From: Nodosilinea sp. LEGE 07088
GTDB lineage: Bacteria; Cyanobacteriota; Cyanobacteriia; Phormidesmidales; Phormidesmidaceae
Direction: 5' to 3'
Assembly: GCF_015207395.1 (NCBI RefSeq)
Contig: NZ_JADEWX010000036.1
Location: forward strand, 1-44,490
DNA length: 44,490 nt
The notes under the pieces were generated by a model. The model was not told the DNA's origin. It did no database searches and was given only the letters and a program-made list of their open reading frames with translations. Each line of letters begins with the position of its first letter. The first letter of the stretch is position 1. Of this stretch, positions 7,319 through 15,262 are shown in pieces. Position numbers and translations under genes: made by a program.

Positions 7319-9031
7319 CTATTGGTTACTGAGCTGCACCAGAATGCGACCGATCTGCATCGCGTCGCTGCGATCGCTACCGACCAGGGTAATTTGGCGG
7401 AGATGCTTGAGGGCAGGCTGAGCGGCGGTGCTCCACAGCTGCCAATGGCGCAGCCGGGTGGTTAAGTTGCCCTGTACTTGGGGCCAGTCGATGTGAATGT
7501 AGCCAGTGCTAGGCCCCGACACCTCGGCCACCTGTTGCCACCAGCTCGGGCGCTGCCGCACCGCTGGGTTGAGCACCATGTCTAGCGTAGCAGGCGAGGC
7601 GGTAAGCACCTCGTATTGGTCAACCTGAGCGTTGAGCCCCGCCACCGCCGCCTTCACCTGTAGAGGCTGTGACCCCGAACGCTGGGGCAACGACAGGCGA
7701 GTCCAGGCGATCGTCGGCGTCCCCTGCAAATCCAGCGTCCCTACCCCAAGGCCCTGGTGCCGGGCCAGATCGCTCAGCGCCTCTAGGTTAGCGGTCAGGG
7801 TCTCACTCTGGGGAGCCACGATCAACCAGTCTAGCGTGGTGCCTGGGGTAGAAGCCGATAGCCCCACACCATAGGCACCGTCAACCCCAGTCTTGACCAG
7901 AGCCGTGGCCCCGGCCCCCAGGGCCTCATCCAGCAGGCGATCGAGGGGAGGGGTCGTTTCATCAGGGGAAACAATCGCCAGCAGCGGCTGCAGGGCTTGC
8001 CCCAGGGTCAACAGGTCAGATCCTACCGCTGCCACAGCCAGAGAGTCAGGCAGGTAGGGCGCGATCGCAGCCCAGCTAGTGTTACTGGGCTGCTGGGCAT
8101 GGAGGCGATGCCCCTGGGCGGCTAGCAGGGCCGTATGGCCCACCAGCCCCTGACGGGTCAGTTGCCAAGACATTAACCCCCAACCGACCTGGTCATCGAT
8201 GGCACCCAAGGCACCGAGACCTTGTCCCTTGGCCATCGTAGGATTGAGCCATTGCCCTAGCGCGGGCAGATTAAGGGCTAGCAACCCCACTCGAGTCGGC
8301 GGCAATTTACCCAGGGCGGTTTTATAGCGGCGATCGGATTGCAGGTTGAGATCGTTGGACTGGGCTGCGGTCAGGGCCTGGCGCAGAACCTCAGGGTGAT
8401 TGGCCGCCAGCAGATAGCGGTTGGCTACCAGGGCGGTGGCGAGCTGAGCCGAGTCCTCAGCGGGCGCTCGCTGAGCCCGTGGGCGGGCGTAGATCAGGCG
8501 GTTTCCCGAAAAGTCTTCAAAGGTCAGGGCATCCCCTGCGATCGCGCGGTTTTGCCAGTACAGCTCTAGAGCCGCCTGGGCCGCCTGGGGGTCTTGGCAA
8601 GACAAGACCGCAAGATAGCCAGGCATCAGGCCATTGGCTGGGTTTTGATCAAGATCAGCGGTCACCAGGGCGCCAGTGATTTCATCCCCCAGCCAGGGTT
8701 GCAGGTCGCGATCGTAGTTCAGCCCAGTGTTAGCTAGCAACACCTGCTCGATACTGGCCTGGTCGCGCCGGGCCTCCTGACGCTGGCTAGGGGCAGCCAG
8801 GTACTCCCACAGGCTGGCCAAACGGTCAGGGCGCACCAGCACCGAGGCCACCAAGGTTGACTGCTTGGGCACAAACTGGAGGGCCTGGGGCTGCGCTAAA
8901 CCACCACGCTCAATTAAATAAAGCGGAGTGTTGAGGGTAAATCGTCCCAGCAGACCCACCCCCAGCACCAGCACCAGCCCGGCAGCAATAGCGAGGGGGC
9001 GAATAAATGAGCGAAACTTCATTGACCTCAT
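7319..9031 (-). CDS. DUF3352 family protein, membrane-anchored
   Basis: 570 residues. A basic N terminus followed by one hydrophobic segment (about residues 12-30, PLAIAAGLVLVLGVGLLG) predicts a signal anchor with the rest in the periplasm. The body carries the features I associate with the cyanobacterial DUF3352 family: a QFVPKQSTLVASVLVRP block near the membrane segment, a DLQPWLGDEITGALV block and a later SLAVAAVGSDLL block. The function of the family is not established. Gene order is the only context: it is directly followed, within two bases, by glycerate kinase, so the pair is cotranscribed. Whether that reflects a shared pathway or just gene packing cannot be said. The start could also be Met4 (9022). 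Confidence 0.85.
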   Translation of the reverse strand: MRSMKFRSFIRPLAIAAGLVLVLGVGLLGRFTLNTPLYLIERGGLAQPQALQFVPKQSTLVASVLVRPDRLASLWEYLAAPSQRQEARRDQASIEQVLLANTGLNYDRDLQPWLGDEITGALVTADLDQNPANGLMPGYLAVLSCQDPQAAQAALELYWQNRAIAGDALTFEDFSGNRLIYARPRAQRAPAEDSAQLATALVANRYLLAANHPEVLRQALTAAQSNDLNLQSDRRYKTALGKLPPTRVGLLALNLPALGQWLNPTMAKGQGLGALGAIDDQVGWGLMSWQLTRQGLVGHTALLAAQGHRLHAQQPSNTSWAAIAPYLPDSLAVAAVGSDLLTLGQALQPLLAIVSPDETTPPLDRLLDEALGAGATALVKTGVDGAYGVGLSASTPGTTLDWLIVAPQSETLTANLEALSDLARHQGLGVGTLDLQGTPTIAWTRLSLPQRSGSQPLQVKAAVAGLNAQVDQYEVLTASPATLDMVLNPAVRQRPSWWQQVAEVSGPSTGYIHIDWPQVQGNLTTRLRHWQLWSTAAQPALKHLRQITLVGSDRSDAMQIGRILVQLSNQ

Positions 9032-9233
9032 GCGACCCCAACGTACCCACAGTGATTATCCACGCAATTTATTGCTCCCCTAGTGTATGGCCCGGCCCTA
9101 CCCATGGCTGCTGAGAAACCAACGGACTGTTGAGAAACTCAACAATATAAATTGTCCCATTGCTTGCCGACCAGGTCTAACCTTCTCCGCTGCGATCGCA
9201 GCGATCGCCCCGCCGCCCAAGCCCTGGTAGGGT

Positions 9234-9635
9234 CTACTCCCAGTAGACGGGCTGAATGCGATCGATATAGTTGAGGTTGGCCAACTCGATCAGAATGTCT
9301 TGGTGGTTGGCCTGGTGGGTATTGCCGATCGTCAGTACCTCACCGTCGCCACAACCAATGCGGCCCTGGCTCTGGGGAAAGAACTGCGCCGAGGGGTCAA
9401 TGGCGCTAATGGCCACCGCATAGGCCTCGCCGGTAGGGATACAAAACTCGTAGTCGAGGGAGCGTTTGCCATCGGCAGGGCCGTAGAGACCGTTGTCATC
9501 TAGGGCGCTGAGGTCAAAGGCGATCTTATCTGTGGCGCTCAAGCTGCCTGTCGTAGCGGCTGGCTGGCAACCAACGGTAGCGGTTAGGACGATCAACCCC
9601 AAGCATGGGGCGAGTCTTTCATCTAATGTTGCCAT
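9234..9635 (-). CDS. Small exported, possibly lipoprotein, cyanobacterial hypothetical
   Basis: 133 residues. The N terminus has a hydrophobic stretch ending in TATVGC (Cys23), a weak lipobox because the -3 position is Thr rather than Leu, followed by a Ser/Thr/Ala-rich linker. The mature part contains [17 protein letters not shown] and [20 protein letters not shown], motifs I associate with a conserved cyanobacterial family of unknown function; the C terminus is [14 protein letters not shown]. Two Cys in the mature part could pair. The start is awkward: the ATG lies inside the last codons of an upstream arsH remnant in another frame, so the original promoter and 5' end of this gene may have been replaced by that junction. 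Function is unknown. Confidence 0.7.
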   Translation of the reverse strand: MATLDERLAPCLGLIVLTATVGCQPAATTGSLSATDKIAFDLSALDDNGLYGPADGKRSLDYEFCIPTGEAYAVAISAIDPSAQFFPQSQGRIGCGDGEVLTIGNTHQANHQDILIELANLNYIDRIQPVYWE

Positions 9636-9867
9636 GCAGCTCAGGGCTTGACCAGACCTGCCCCTCTGACCACAGCACTAAATTCCGCAGCTCCTGCACC
9701 TTAGGGTGGCTGTCAGGCACACTGCCATGCAGGGGCAAATCGTGGGGATAAAAAAACCGGGCCTCTGCCCCAAACTCCTCAATCATGCGAGCGGCCTCCT
9801 CAGCCAGTAGCCGACTGTAGGAACGCGATCGCAGCGAGCCATAGAGAAATAAAATTTTGTCCGGTGC
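9619..9867 (-). pseudogene. arsH: arsH remnant (NADPH-dependent FMN reductase ArsH), both ends missing
   Basis: Read on the minus strand, the open frame from 9867 to the TGA at 9619-9621 encodes 82 residues beginning [20 protein letters not shown] and including [16 protein letters not shown] and [10 protein letters not shown]. These are the conserved ILLLYGSLR and SEGQVWCSPERHG blocks of ArsH, an NADPH-dependent flavoprotein of arsenic resistance that is usually well over 200 residues long. Here a TGA at 9868-9870 cuts the frame before the first block, with no in-frame start codon. The C-terminal half, including the usual DWIPLS region, is gone, replaced at HGNIR-stop by the start of the small exported gene. 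It lies just after the pentapeptide-repeat gene on the same strand. It is a decayed copy and not functional. Confidence 0.8.
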
Positions 9868-9901
9868 TCAGCGCTCATGGCAAATTTTGTGTTTCAGTCG
9901 C

Positions 9902-10564
9902 TCAACCCAACTGCGGTAAACCATCTAGGGTAGTGCCAATCAGGCAGGCTCCCGTAAAACTCACACCATCTAGCTGCGTGCCCGAGAGGTCGGCACAGAG
10001 CAGGTTGGCCCCAATCAACGATGTTCCCGATAGCCGAGCCTGACGCAGATCGGCTTCTTCCAGGTTGGCATTGTCGAGCCGGGCCCCTTGCAGGTCAGCA
10101 CCGGTGAGATCGGCTGCCTTCAGGTTGGTATCACTGAGGTTAGCCCCCCGGAGGTCGGCTCCGCGCAGGTCTACGCCCTGGAGATTGACCCCCATCAGGT
10201 TGCAGCCGCTCAAAAAAGCCCCCGCCAGGCTCACCCCATCCAGCCGGGCCCCCATCAGGTTGGCTCCGCGCAGATTAGCACCCCGCAGGTCAGCTCCCGT
10301 GAGATCACATTGCATCAGGTTGGCCCCCCACAGGTTGGCCCGCAGGTCAGTACCCACCAGACTGGCTCCCATCAGGTTGGCCCCCTCCAGATGGGCTTTG
10401 GCCAGCGAGGCCCGGCTAATGTTGGCTCCCACCAGGGTAGCCCCCGCCAGGTTTACCCCCGCCAGGTTGCTACCCGAGAGGTCTTCATCTTCAAGGTCGG
10501 CCCCGGCCAGGTGGCGGAGCTTGCCCTGGCGCAGGGCGGCAATATCGAGGGAATCCGTAGGCAC
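9902..10564 (-). CDS. Pentapeptide-repeat protein
   Basis: 220 residues, almost entirely tandem A(D/N)LxG-type pentapeptides, which fold as a right-handed quadrilateral beta-helix. A short 20-residue leader (MPTDSLDIAALRQGKLRHLA) precedes the repeats and there is no signal peptide, so it is probably cytoplasmic. The repeat register slips once: GTDLRANLWGANL near residues 71-83 lacks one residue relative to the five-residue period. Pentapeptide proteins are abundant in cyanobacteria and mostly of unknown function; some related proteins bind DNA gyrase, but nothing here points to that. The gene starts nine bases after the stop of the upstream DICT-domain gene, so the two are likely cotranscribed. 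Confidence 0.95.
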   Translation of the reverse strand: MPTDSLDIAALRQGKLRHLAGADLEDEDLSGSNLAGVNLAGATLVGANISRASLAKAHLEGANLMGASLVGTDLRANLWGANLMQCDLTGADLRGANLRGANLMGARLDGVSLAGAFLSGCNLMGVNLQGVDLRGADLRGANLSDTNLKAADLTGADLQGARLDNANLEEADLRQARLSGTSLIGANLLCADLSGTQLDGVSFTGACLIGTTLDGLPQLG

Positions 10565-10573
10565 AGGTACAGT

Positions 10574-11965
10574 TTAGTGAGGCAGTATTGAAGACTGGGT
10601 ATGAGACACTATTGGGTGCTCGTCTAAATCAGGATTCAGCAGCCCAGACCCTAGGGTAATTTTAGTGGGTATTGTGGGCAAACTCATCCCCTGCTGTAGG
10701 CCCATCACCATCAAACCGAGGATTTCGACTAGTTTAGGATCCCATCGTTGGCTTGCTTCGGTTTGGCAGGTGGCCAAGACGTCTCCCAGGAGTGACAGGT
10801 CGCTGTCAGCGGTAGCTTGGTGGTGACGTACCTCGGTAACCCGGCGCTGAAATTCAGCGACCAAAGCCAGCATTCGCGACTCCAGCGGGATGGCATCGCC
10901 AGCTAGGCCAGCTGGGTAGCCGTTACCATCCCAGTATTCTCCTTGGTGGGCGATGATGGCTGCCACGGCCCGCAGGTGGGGCATCAGGCGCAGCGTCTGC
11001 ACCTCTGGTATGAGGGGACAACTGGGCCCGGCGTTGGTAATGGCCGTTAGATCGGGAGCCGGAGCAATGCGGTGCAGCATAGCCGCTAGCCGCAGCCGCT
11101 GAATCTGCCAGGCGGGCAAATCGAGTAACTGGCTCATCATTTCGAGTAGGGCCACCACTTCGCTGGCTGCCATGGGATTGATGGGGTCGCTCAAATCGAC
11201 CAGCTGGGCCATACGCAAAAAGGCCTGCAGTTCATTGGAGATGAGGTTTTGGTCTAGGTCGTCAATCAGGCTAAAGGTGAGATTATTTTTGAGATCCTTG
11301 CGACTGTCTTTTAGGTATTGCACCACCTGGGCAACGGTATTGTTGACCGCAGCGGGCTCATCGCTATGGAGTAAAGGGGTTTGAGTCGTCAGCTTAGCTA
11401 GGTGATCGGTGAGCTGGGCCTGGAGAGCGGGGTTATATCGCCCGAGGTGGGCCACAGCCAGGTCTACGGTTTGTTTCACGAGGGTGGCGTCAAAGGTCCA
11501 AAATCCGTAAAACTTGCGCTCTAGATCGTGCTCGGGCACGCCAATTTTACCGTAGTCATCCGCTGACAGCTCCTGACAGAGCACCATGGCCGTGTAGCTG
11601 GGCGAGATAATAATCAGATGCCATTCTTCGGCCACCGGGTCGTCGTCGGCCAGATCAACTAAGGCGACGTTCTCACGCTGGCTGGTGGGATGCTCGTGGA
11701 AGCCCGCTTCTGGCGAGGCCATGATGACAATCTGCTTGGCCTTATCGGCGATCGCACTGTAGCGTTCAGCCTCTTCGAGATACCATTTGCCCCGCTGAAA
11801 GGCGGTAATGACAAGGGGATCCGTGCCAGAGGTCAGGATGCAGTCTTCGAGGGCGTGGCAGAGGGCGACGAGGGTATATTTGTAGTAAACGCCATAGTTG
11901 AGCGGCGTGGCGTCTGGCTCAGCGCGGCCGTTTACCAACTGCTTGAGTATTGACCCGTCTAGCAT
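10574..11965 (-). CDS. DICT sensory domain protein with degenerate HD-GYP-like domain
   Basis: 463 residues. The N-terminal half (about 1-175) resembles the DICT sensory domain: GVYYKYTLVALCHALEDCIL, FQRGKWYLEEAERYS, and the EWHLIIISPSYTAMVLCQEL block. The C-terminal half (about 215-420) resembles an HD-GYP module: LRLAAMLHRIAP stands where LHDIGK is expected, and IAHQGEYWDGNGYPAGLAGDAIPLESRMLALV matches the HHExWDGxGYPxGLxGxxIP region. The catalytic HD pair is changed to HR and only one His of the HHE pair remains, so cyclic-di-GMP hydrolysis is doubtful; it may act as a receptor or regulator. No transmembrane segment is seen. It is transcribed just upstream of the pentapeptide-repeat gene (nine-base gap). 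Confidence 0.82.
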   Translation of the reverse strand: MLDGSILKQLVNGRAEPDATPLNYGVYYKYTLVALCHALEDCILTSGTDPLVITAFQRGKWYLEEAERYSAIADKAKQIVIMASPEAGFHEHPTSQRENVALVDLADDDPVAEEWHLIIISPSYTAMVLCQELSADDYGKIGVPEHDLERKFYGFWTFDATLVKQTVDLAVAHLGRYNPALQAQLTDHLAKLTTQTPLLHSDEPAAVNNTVAQVVQYLKDSRKDLKNNLTFSLIDDLDQNLISNELQAFLRMAQLVDLSDPINPMAASEVVALLEMMSQLLDLPAWQIQRLRLAAMLHRIAPAPDLTAITNAGPSCPLIPEVQTLRLMPHLRAVAAIIAHQGEYWDGNGYPAGLAGDAIPLESRMLALVAEFQRRVTEVRHHQATADSDLSLLGDVLATCQTEASQRWDPKLVEILGLMVMGLQQGMSLPTIPTKITLGSGLLNPDLDEHPIVSHTQSSILPH

Positions 11966-12131
11966 TTCAGCCCTCTAAATAACCCTACGACCACGTATCT
12001 AGGATAATAACGCAGCTCGGGAATAGGCGCTGCCGATGGTCAATGCACAATGGGGGTCGCTCCAGCCATTGGCTATTGGTGCGGTGTTTGGCCATCAATT
12101 TGACACCAGCATCTCTACGAGAATCACACCG

Positions 12132-13160
12132 CTAGGCCAGCAGCTCTGCGATCGCCTGGCGGATAAAGGCTTCATCCTCGGGGTTTTGATAGGGGTTACC
12201 CGCTCGGTGCCCCCAGATCGAAGGAATGGGCCGATACGTCGCGTTGGCTATCAGCGCCGCCTCGGCTGCACAATCTTCTGGGGTGAAATAGAGGTCAGTG
12301 GCGGCGGGCATCACCAGGGTCTGGGCGGCGATCGCCCCCATGGCGCGGGCGTAGTCTCCGTTATAGACCGGGTTGTTGCCCACGTCACAGCGCAGCCAGG
12401 TGTCGATCATCGCCAGCAGATTGTGGGGATCGCGCTGGCGATAGCCCGCCTCCCATCCTCGCAAGATATAGTCTTCGAGCGACTCATAGCCCCAGGCCAG
12501 ATAGGGTTTGGCCCGGTAGTAGGCCTGGGATGCCGCCCAGCTGGCGTAGATCTGGGCAAAGGTATGAAAGCCGCGATCGGGCACCGCCTCAAACCGTTCT
12601 CCATTCCAGGCTGGGTCGCTGGTGAGGGCGGCGCGCAAACTGTAGAGAAAGACCTTATTGTGGTCGGTGGTTTTGGCCGTGCCACAGAGGGCCGCCAGGC
12701 GCTGTACTCGATCGGGGTAGAGGGCTGCCCAGTGGTAACCCTGCTGCGCCCCCATCGACCAGCCATAGACGAGGGCCAGCTGGTCGAGGCCTAATTCCTC
12801 GGTGACGAGGGCAAACTGGGCCCGCACGTTGTCGTAGTGGGTGAAGTAGACACCGGGCTGGGCCACCGCTGGGCAATTGCTCGGTGAGGTCGAGAGGCCA
12901 TTGCCCAACATATTTACCATCACTACACCCCAGCGACTGGAGTCGAGAATGCCGTCGGGGCGCACCAGCCAGTCGACATCGGTGTGCTGGGCCCCGTAGG
13001 AGGTGGGATAGAGAATGGCGTTGGTGCGATTCGCGGCGCGATCCGCCCCGAAAGCGCGATTGAGTTCGCCGTAGACCTGATACACCACCTCAACCTCAGG
13101 CAGCACCACCCCACACTGCAGCGAAAAATCTTTGAGCACAAACCGACCGGGCGTTGTCAT
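12132..13160 (-). CDS. Alpha/beta hydrolase of the homoserine acetyltransferase (MetX)-like family
   Basis: 342 residues. The catalytic triad of the MetX-like fold is visible: nucleophile Ser135 in VYGWSMGAQQ, an Asp in PAATDLYF and a His in IWGHRAGNP. The opening segment with NAILYPTSYGAQHTDVDWLV and NMLGNGLSTSPSN resembles MetX oxyanion regions. However, its place downstream of a fatty acid desaturase (three bases between stop and start) argues that the substrate may be an acyl or ester compound rather than homoserine; that is inference. There is no signal peptide, so it is probably cytoplasmic. Likely regulated together with the desaturase through the palindrome at 14259-14276. A long antisense frame over this gene (12036-12794 plus) is a shadow. 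Confidence 0.85.
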   Translation of the reverse strand: MTTPGRFVLKDFSLQCGVVLPEVEVVYQVYGELNRAFGADRAANRTNAILYPTSYGAQHTDVDWLVRPDGILDSSRWGVVMVNMLGNGLSTSPSNCPAVAQPGVYFTHYDNVRAQFALVTEELGLDQLALVYGWSMGAQQGYHWAALYPDRVQRLAALCGTAKTTDHNKVFLYSLRAALTSDPAWNGERFEAVPDRGFHTFAQIYASWAASQAYYRAKPYLAWGYESLEDYILRGWEAGYRQRDPHNLLAMIDTWLRCDVGNNPVYNGDYARAMGAIAAQTLVMPAATDLYFTPEDCAAEAALIANATYRPIPSIWGHRAGNPYQNPEDEAFIRQAIAELLA

Positions 13161-13163
13161 TAT

Positions 13164-14105
13164 TTATGCCCTAGCTAACTCGGCCACGATCTCGCGGTGA
13201 ACCTGCCCATAGCCGTCATCGACATGCTCAAAGTAAGGCTTGAGCTGGGCATGGGCCGCTGGCAGAGCCTGAAACGGAATCGATGGATACAGGTGGTGCT
13301 CAGCATGGTAAGGCATGTTCCACATCAGCCAGCGGAGGGGCCACAGCGTGAGGGTAGTGCGCGTGTTGCGCAACGGGTTGGCATCGTTGGGGCAGCCCGT
13401 GTGCTCGGCCAGCAGCACATATCGCAGCAGCGGTTGACCCAGTGCCAGGGGCAAGACCCAGCCGGTCAGCAAAAACCAAGGGTGACCCAGCAGGGCCGAT
13501 ACCGCCGCCACGGCGGCGTAGGTCAGCAGTTGCAGGCGCAGCGATCGCATGACTTCGCCATGGCAAGTGTCGGGCAGATAGTAGCACCCCTCCAAATGGC
13601 CCACCGCCACCCGGCTGTGACAATTCAGCTTACCAATCCACCAGGGAATGCCGCTGAGCTGCCAACAGTAGTCACCCAAGCTGACCGGCTTGGGGTCTTC
13701 TAACTCTGGGTCTTTGCCCGGAATTTGGGTATAGCGATGGTGCCACTTGTGGTAGCGCCGATAAAAGGTGCTGTTATAAAACGACAGCAGACCCGCCAGC
13801 CAGGCAGCGGCGTCGTTGAGCCGAGGGCTGGCGAAAGCGGTGCGGTGGCAGCATTCATGCATGGCGCAAAACATCAGCGCCAGGGCCACCCCACAGAGCA
13901 CCAGCGACGGCAGCGCCAACCACCAGGGCGCTGTGGCCCAGAGATAGCCGCTCAGCGCGATCGCCCCTAGATGACCGGTAAACTGAAGCAGGCCCGCTCG
14001 GTTAGAGCGTTGATTGAGCAGGGCTAGGGCCTCAGTCGATAAAATTTGACGGGGCTGACTGGGCAGCGGATCGAGCCCAGCAACAGAGGTAGTATTCGTC
14101 AGCAT
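13164..14105 (-). CDS. Fatty acid desaturase family membrane protein
   Basis: 313 residues. All three histidine boxes of membrane di-iron desaturases/hydroxylases are intact: HECCH (83-87), HKWHH (119-123) and HAEHH (267-271). Hydrophobic segments at about 45-80 and 190-230 fit the usual four-helix membrane topology. The box pattern differs from the HDxxH of CrtR carotene hydroxylase and of the Des acyl-lipid desaturases, so regiospecificity and substrate are undetermined. It is the first gene of a two-gene unit with the MetX-like hydrolase (TAA and next ATG three bases apart) and is divergent from a GntR/HutC regulator. A perfect 18-bp palindrome in the shared upstream region is the obvious candidate operator. 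Confidence 0.92.
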   Translation of the reverse strand: MLTNTTSVAGLDPLPSQPRQILSTEALALLNQRSNRAGLLQFTGHLGAIALSGYLWATAPWWLALPSLVLCGVALALMFCAMHECCHRTAFASPRLNDAAAWLAGLLSFYNSTFYRRYHKWHHRYTQIPGKDPELEDPKPVSLGDYCWQLSGIPWWIGKLNCHSRVAVGHLEGCYYLPDTCHGEVMRSLRLQLLTYAAVAAVSALLGHPWFLLTGWVLPLALGQPLLRYVLLAEHTGCPNDANPLRNTRTTLTLWPLRWLMWNMPYHAEHHLYPSIPFQALPAAHAQLKPYFEHVDDGYGQVHREIVAELARA

Positions 14106-14258
14106 AGTTATGGCTTAGGTAGCAAATGTCGAGACAAGGTCTGATAATCAAGCAATCGGGAACCAGCTGAGTCAGACACCCTGTAGCGGCTGTTTGCCCT
14201 GAGCTTATTTCCCGACCACAGTTCATCGGTGGCACCACTCGCCACCAGAACCACACAC

Positions 14259-14276
14259 AACTTGTTATAACAAGTT
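14259..14276. promoter_or_regulatory. Perfect 18-bp palindrome, candidate GntR/HutC-type operator
   Basis: AACTTGTTATAACAAGTT is identical to its reverse complement. It lies 153 bases upstream of the desaturase ATG and 76 bases upstream of the divergent GntR-family gene. Its core, GTTATAAC, fits the GTxxAC-type sites reported for HutC-subfamily regulators. Autoregulation and control of the desaturase-hydrolase unit are inferred from position. Confidence 0.75.
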
Positions 14277-14352
14277 AACCTAGCATATTTGCCCTGGGTC
14301 ATCAAAGCCCCTACGCAGGCAATCTCCAGGGTACTCACCCACGGCTCCGACA

Positions 14353-15069
14353 ATGTCAACGCCTCTTCACATCAGCATTTCTCAACGGCTGCGTCACCAG
14401 ATTGAAGCAGGTGAATACCGGTCTGGCGATCGCCTCCCCAGCGAGCACCAGCTAATGGAAACCTTTAGCGTCAGTCGCATCACGGCCCGACAGGCAGTGG
14501 CCAATTTAGTCAGTCAGGGGTTGGCGATCGCCTACCGAGGCAAAGGCGTATTTGTCACGCCGCAAAAAAAAGTTACCTACTCGCTGTCTAGCCCCCTGGT
14601 GTTTCTAGAGCAAGACATGATCCGCCAGGGCGTAGCCTTTTCATTTGAGAATCTCGAGTTTGAACGCACGGTGCCTCCCGATGACGTGGCGATAGAGCTG
14701 GGGCTACTCGCCGAGGGCAACGTCTATCTACAAAAAAAACTACTCTGCATGGATGGAGTCGCCGGGGCCATCGACCTGTCGTACCTAAATGCTAAGTTCG
14801 GTGACCCGCTGGCATCCCAGCTACAGCACCAGATGACCTTTCCCACCCTGGCTCAAAACGGTATTCCGGTTGAACATGTCGATGCCATCATCGAATGCAC
14901 CCACGCCGACTATGAAATGAGCACCTACTTAGAGGTACCATTGGGCCACCCGCTGATGGTCTATCGCTACACCGCCCATACCACCGGCCAGCAGCCAGTG
15001 CTCCACGGCGCTACGGTGTCTCGGGCCGATCGCTTTTGCTACTCTCTCAGCACGCGATCGGGGCAATAG
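14353..15069 (+). CDS. GntR family transcriptional regulator, HutC subfamily (UTRA domain)
   Basis: 238 residues. The N-terminal winged helix-turn-helix (about 5-75) has the GntR signature SGDRLPSEHQLMETFSVSRI followed by TARQAVANLVSQGL and the wing GKGVFV. The C-terminal part (about 90-235) is a UTRA ligand-binding domain, with the LLCMDGVAGAIDLSYL and EVPLGHPLMVYRYTAHT blocks at the expected places. HutC-type regulators bind small effectors such as histidine derivatives, sugars or fatty-acid-like compounds; the ligand here is unknown. The start ATG is 76 bases from the palindromic site, and the gene is divergent from the desaturase and hydrolase genes, so a local repressor role is the simplest reading. 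The protein length is typical of the family and nothing is missing. Confidence 0.93.
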   Translation: MSTPLHISISQRLRHQIEAGEYRSGDRLPSEHQLMETFSVSRITARQAVANLVSQGLAIAYRGKGVFVTPQKKVTYSLSSPLVFLEQDMIRQGVAFSFENLEFERTVPPDDVAIELGLLAEGNVYLQKKLLCMDGVAGAIDLSYLNAKFGDPLASQLQHQMTFPTLAQNGIPVEHVDAIIECTHADYEMSTYLEVPLGHPLMVYRYTAHTTGQQPVLHGATVSRADRFCYSLSTRSGQ

Positions 15070-15262
15070 TCGGAGGCGGTTTGGGGCGGCTCCTCTCCTC
15101 CGTCAACCCGGCTGTTAGCCAGCGTTCATCACCACAATTCGGCGGGTCTCGCGGCGAAGGCTGGCCTCCATAACGCGGCTATACTGACTAAACCCAGCGG
15201 CAACCCCCAGGGTCGGCCCTGCGTCAGCTAATGCATGAGCTAATATCCATTTGGAGCGCGCG

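Noticed and set aside
10065-10591. Two long plus-strand frames opposite the pentapeptide-repeat gene
   Set aside because: Repetitive Arg/Ala/Pro-rich products mirror the repeat periodicity of the real minus-strand gene; antisense artefacts.
12036-12794. 252-residue plus-strand frame
   Set aside because: Lies opposite the MetX-like hydrolase with its intact catalytic triad; no family features of its own.
13164-14105. Desaturase as CrtR beta-carotene hydroxylase
   Set aside because: First histidine box is HECCH rather than HDxxH and the surrounding sequence does not match CrtR.
14108-14359. 83-residue minus-strand frame in the desaturase/gntR intergenic region
   Set aside because: Covers the palindromic operator and the 5' end of gntR, and its product has no recognisable pattern.
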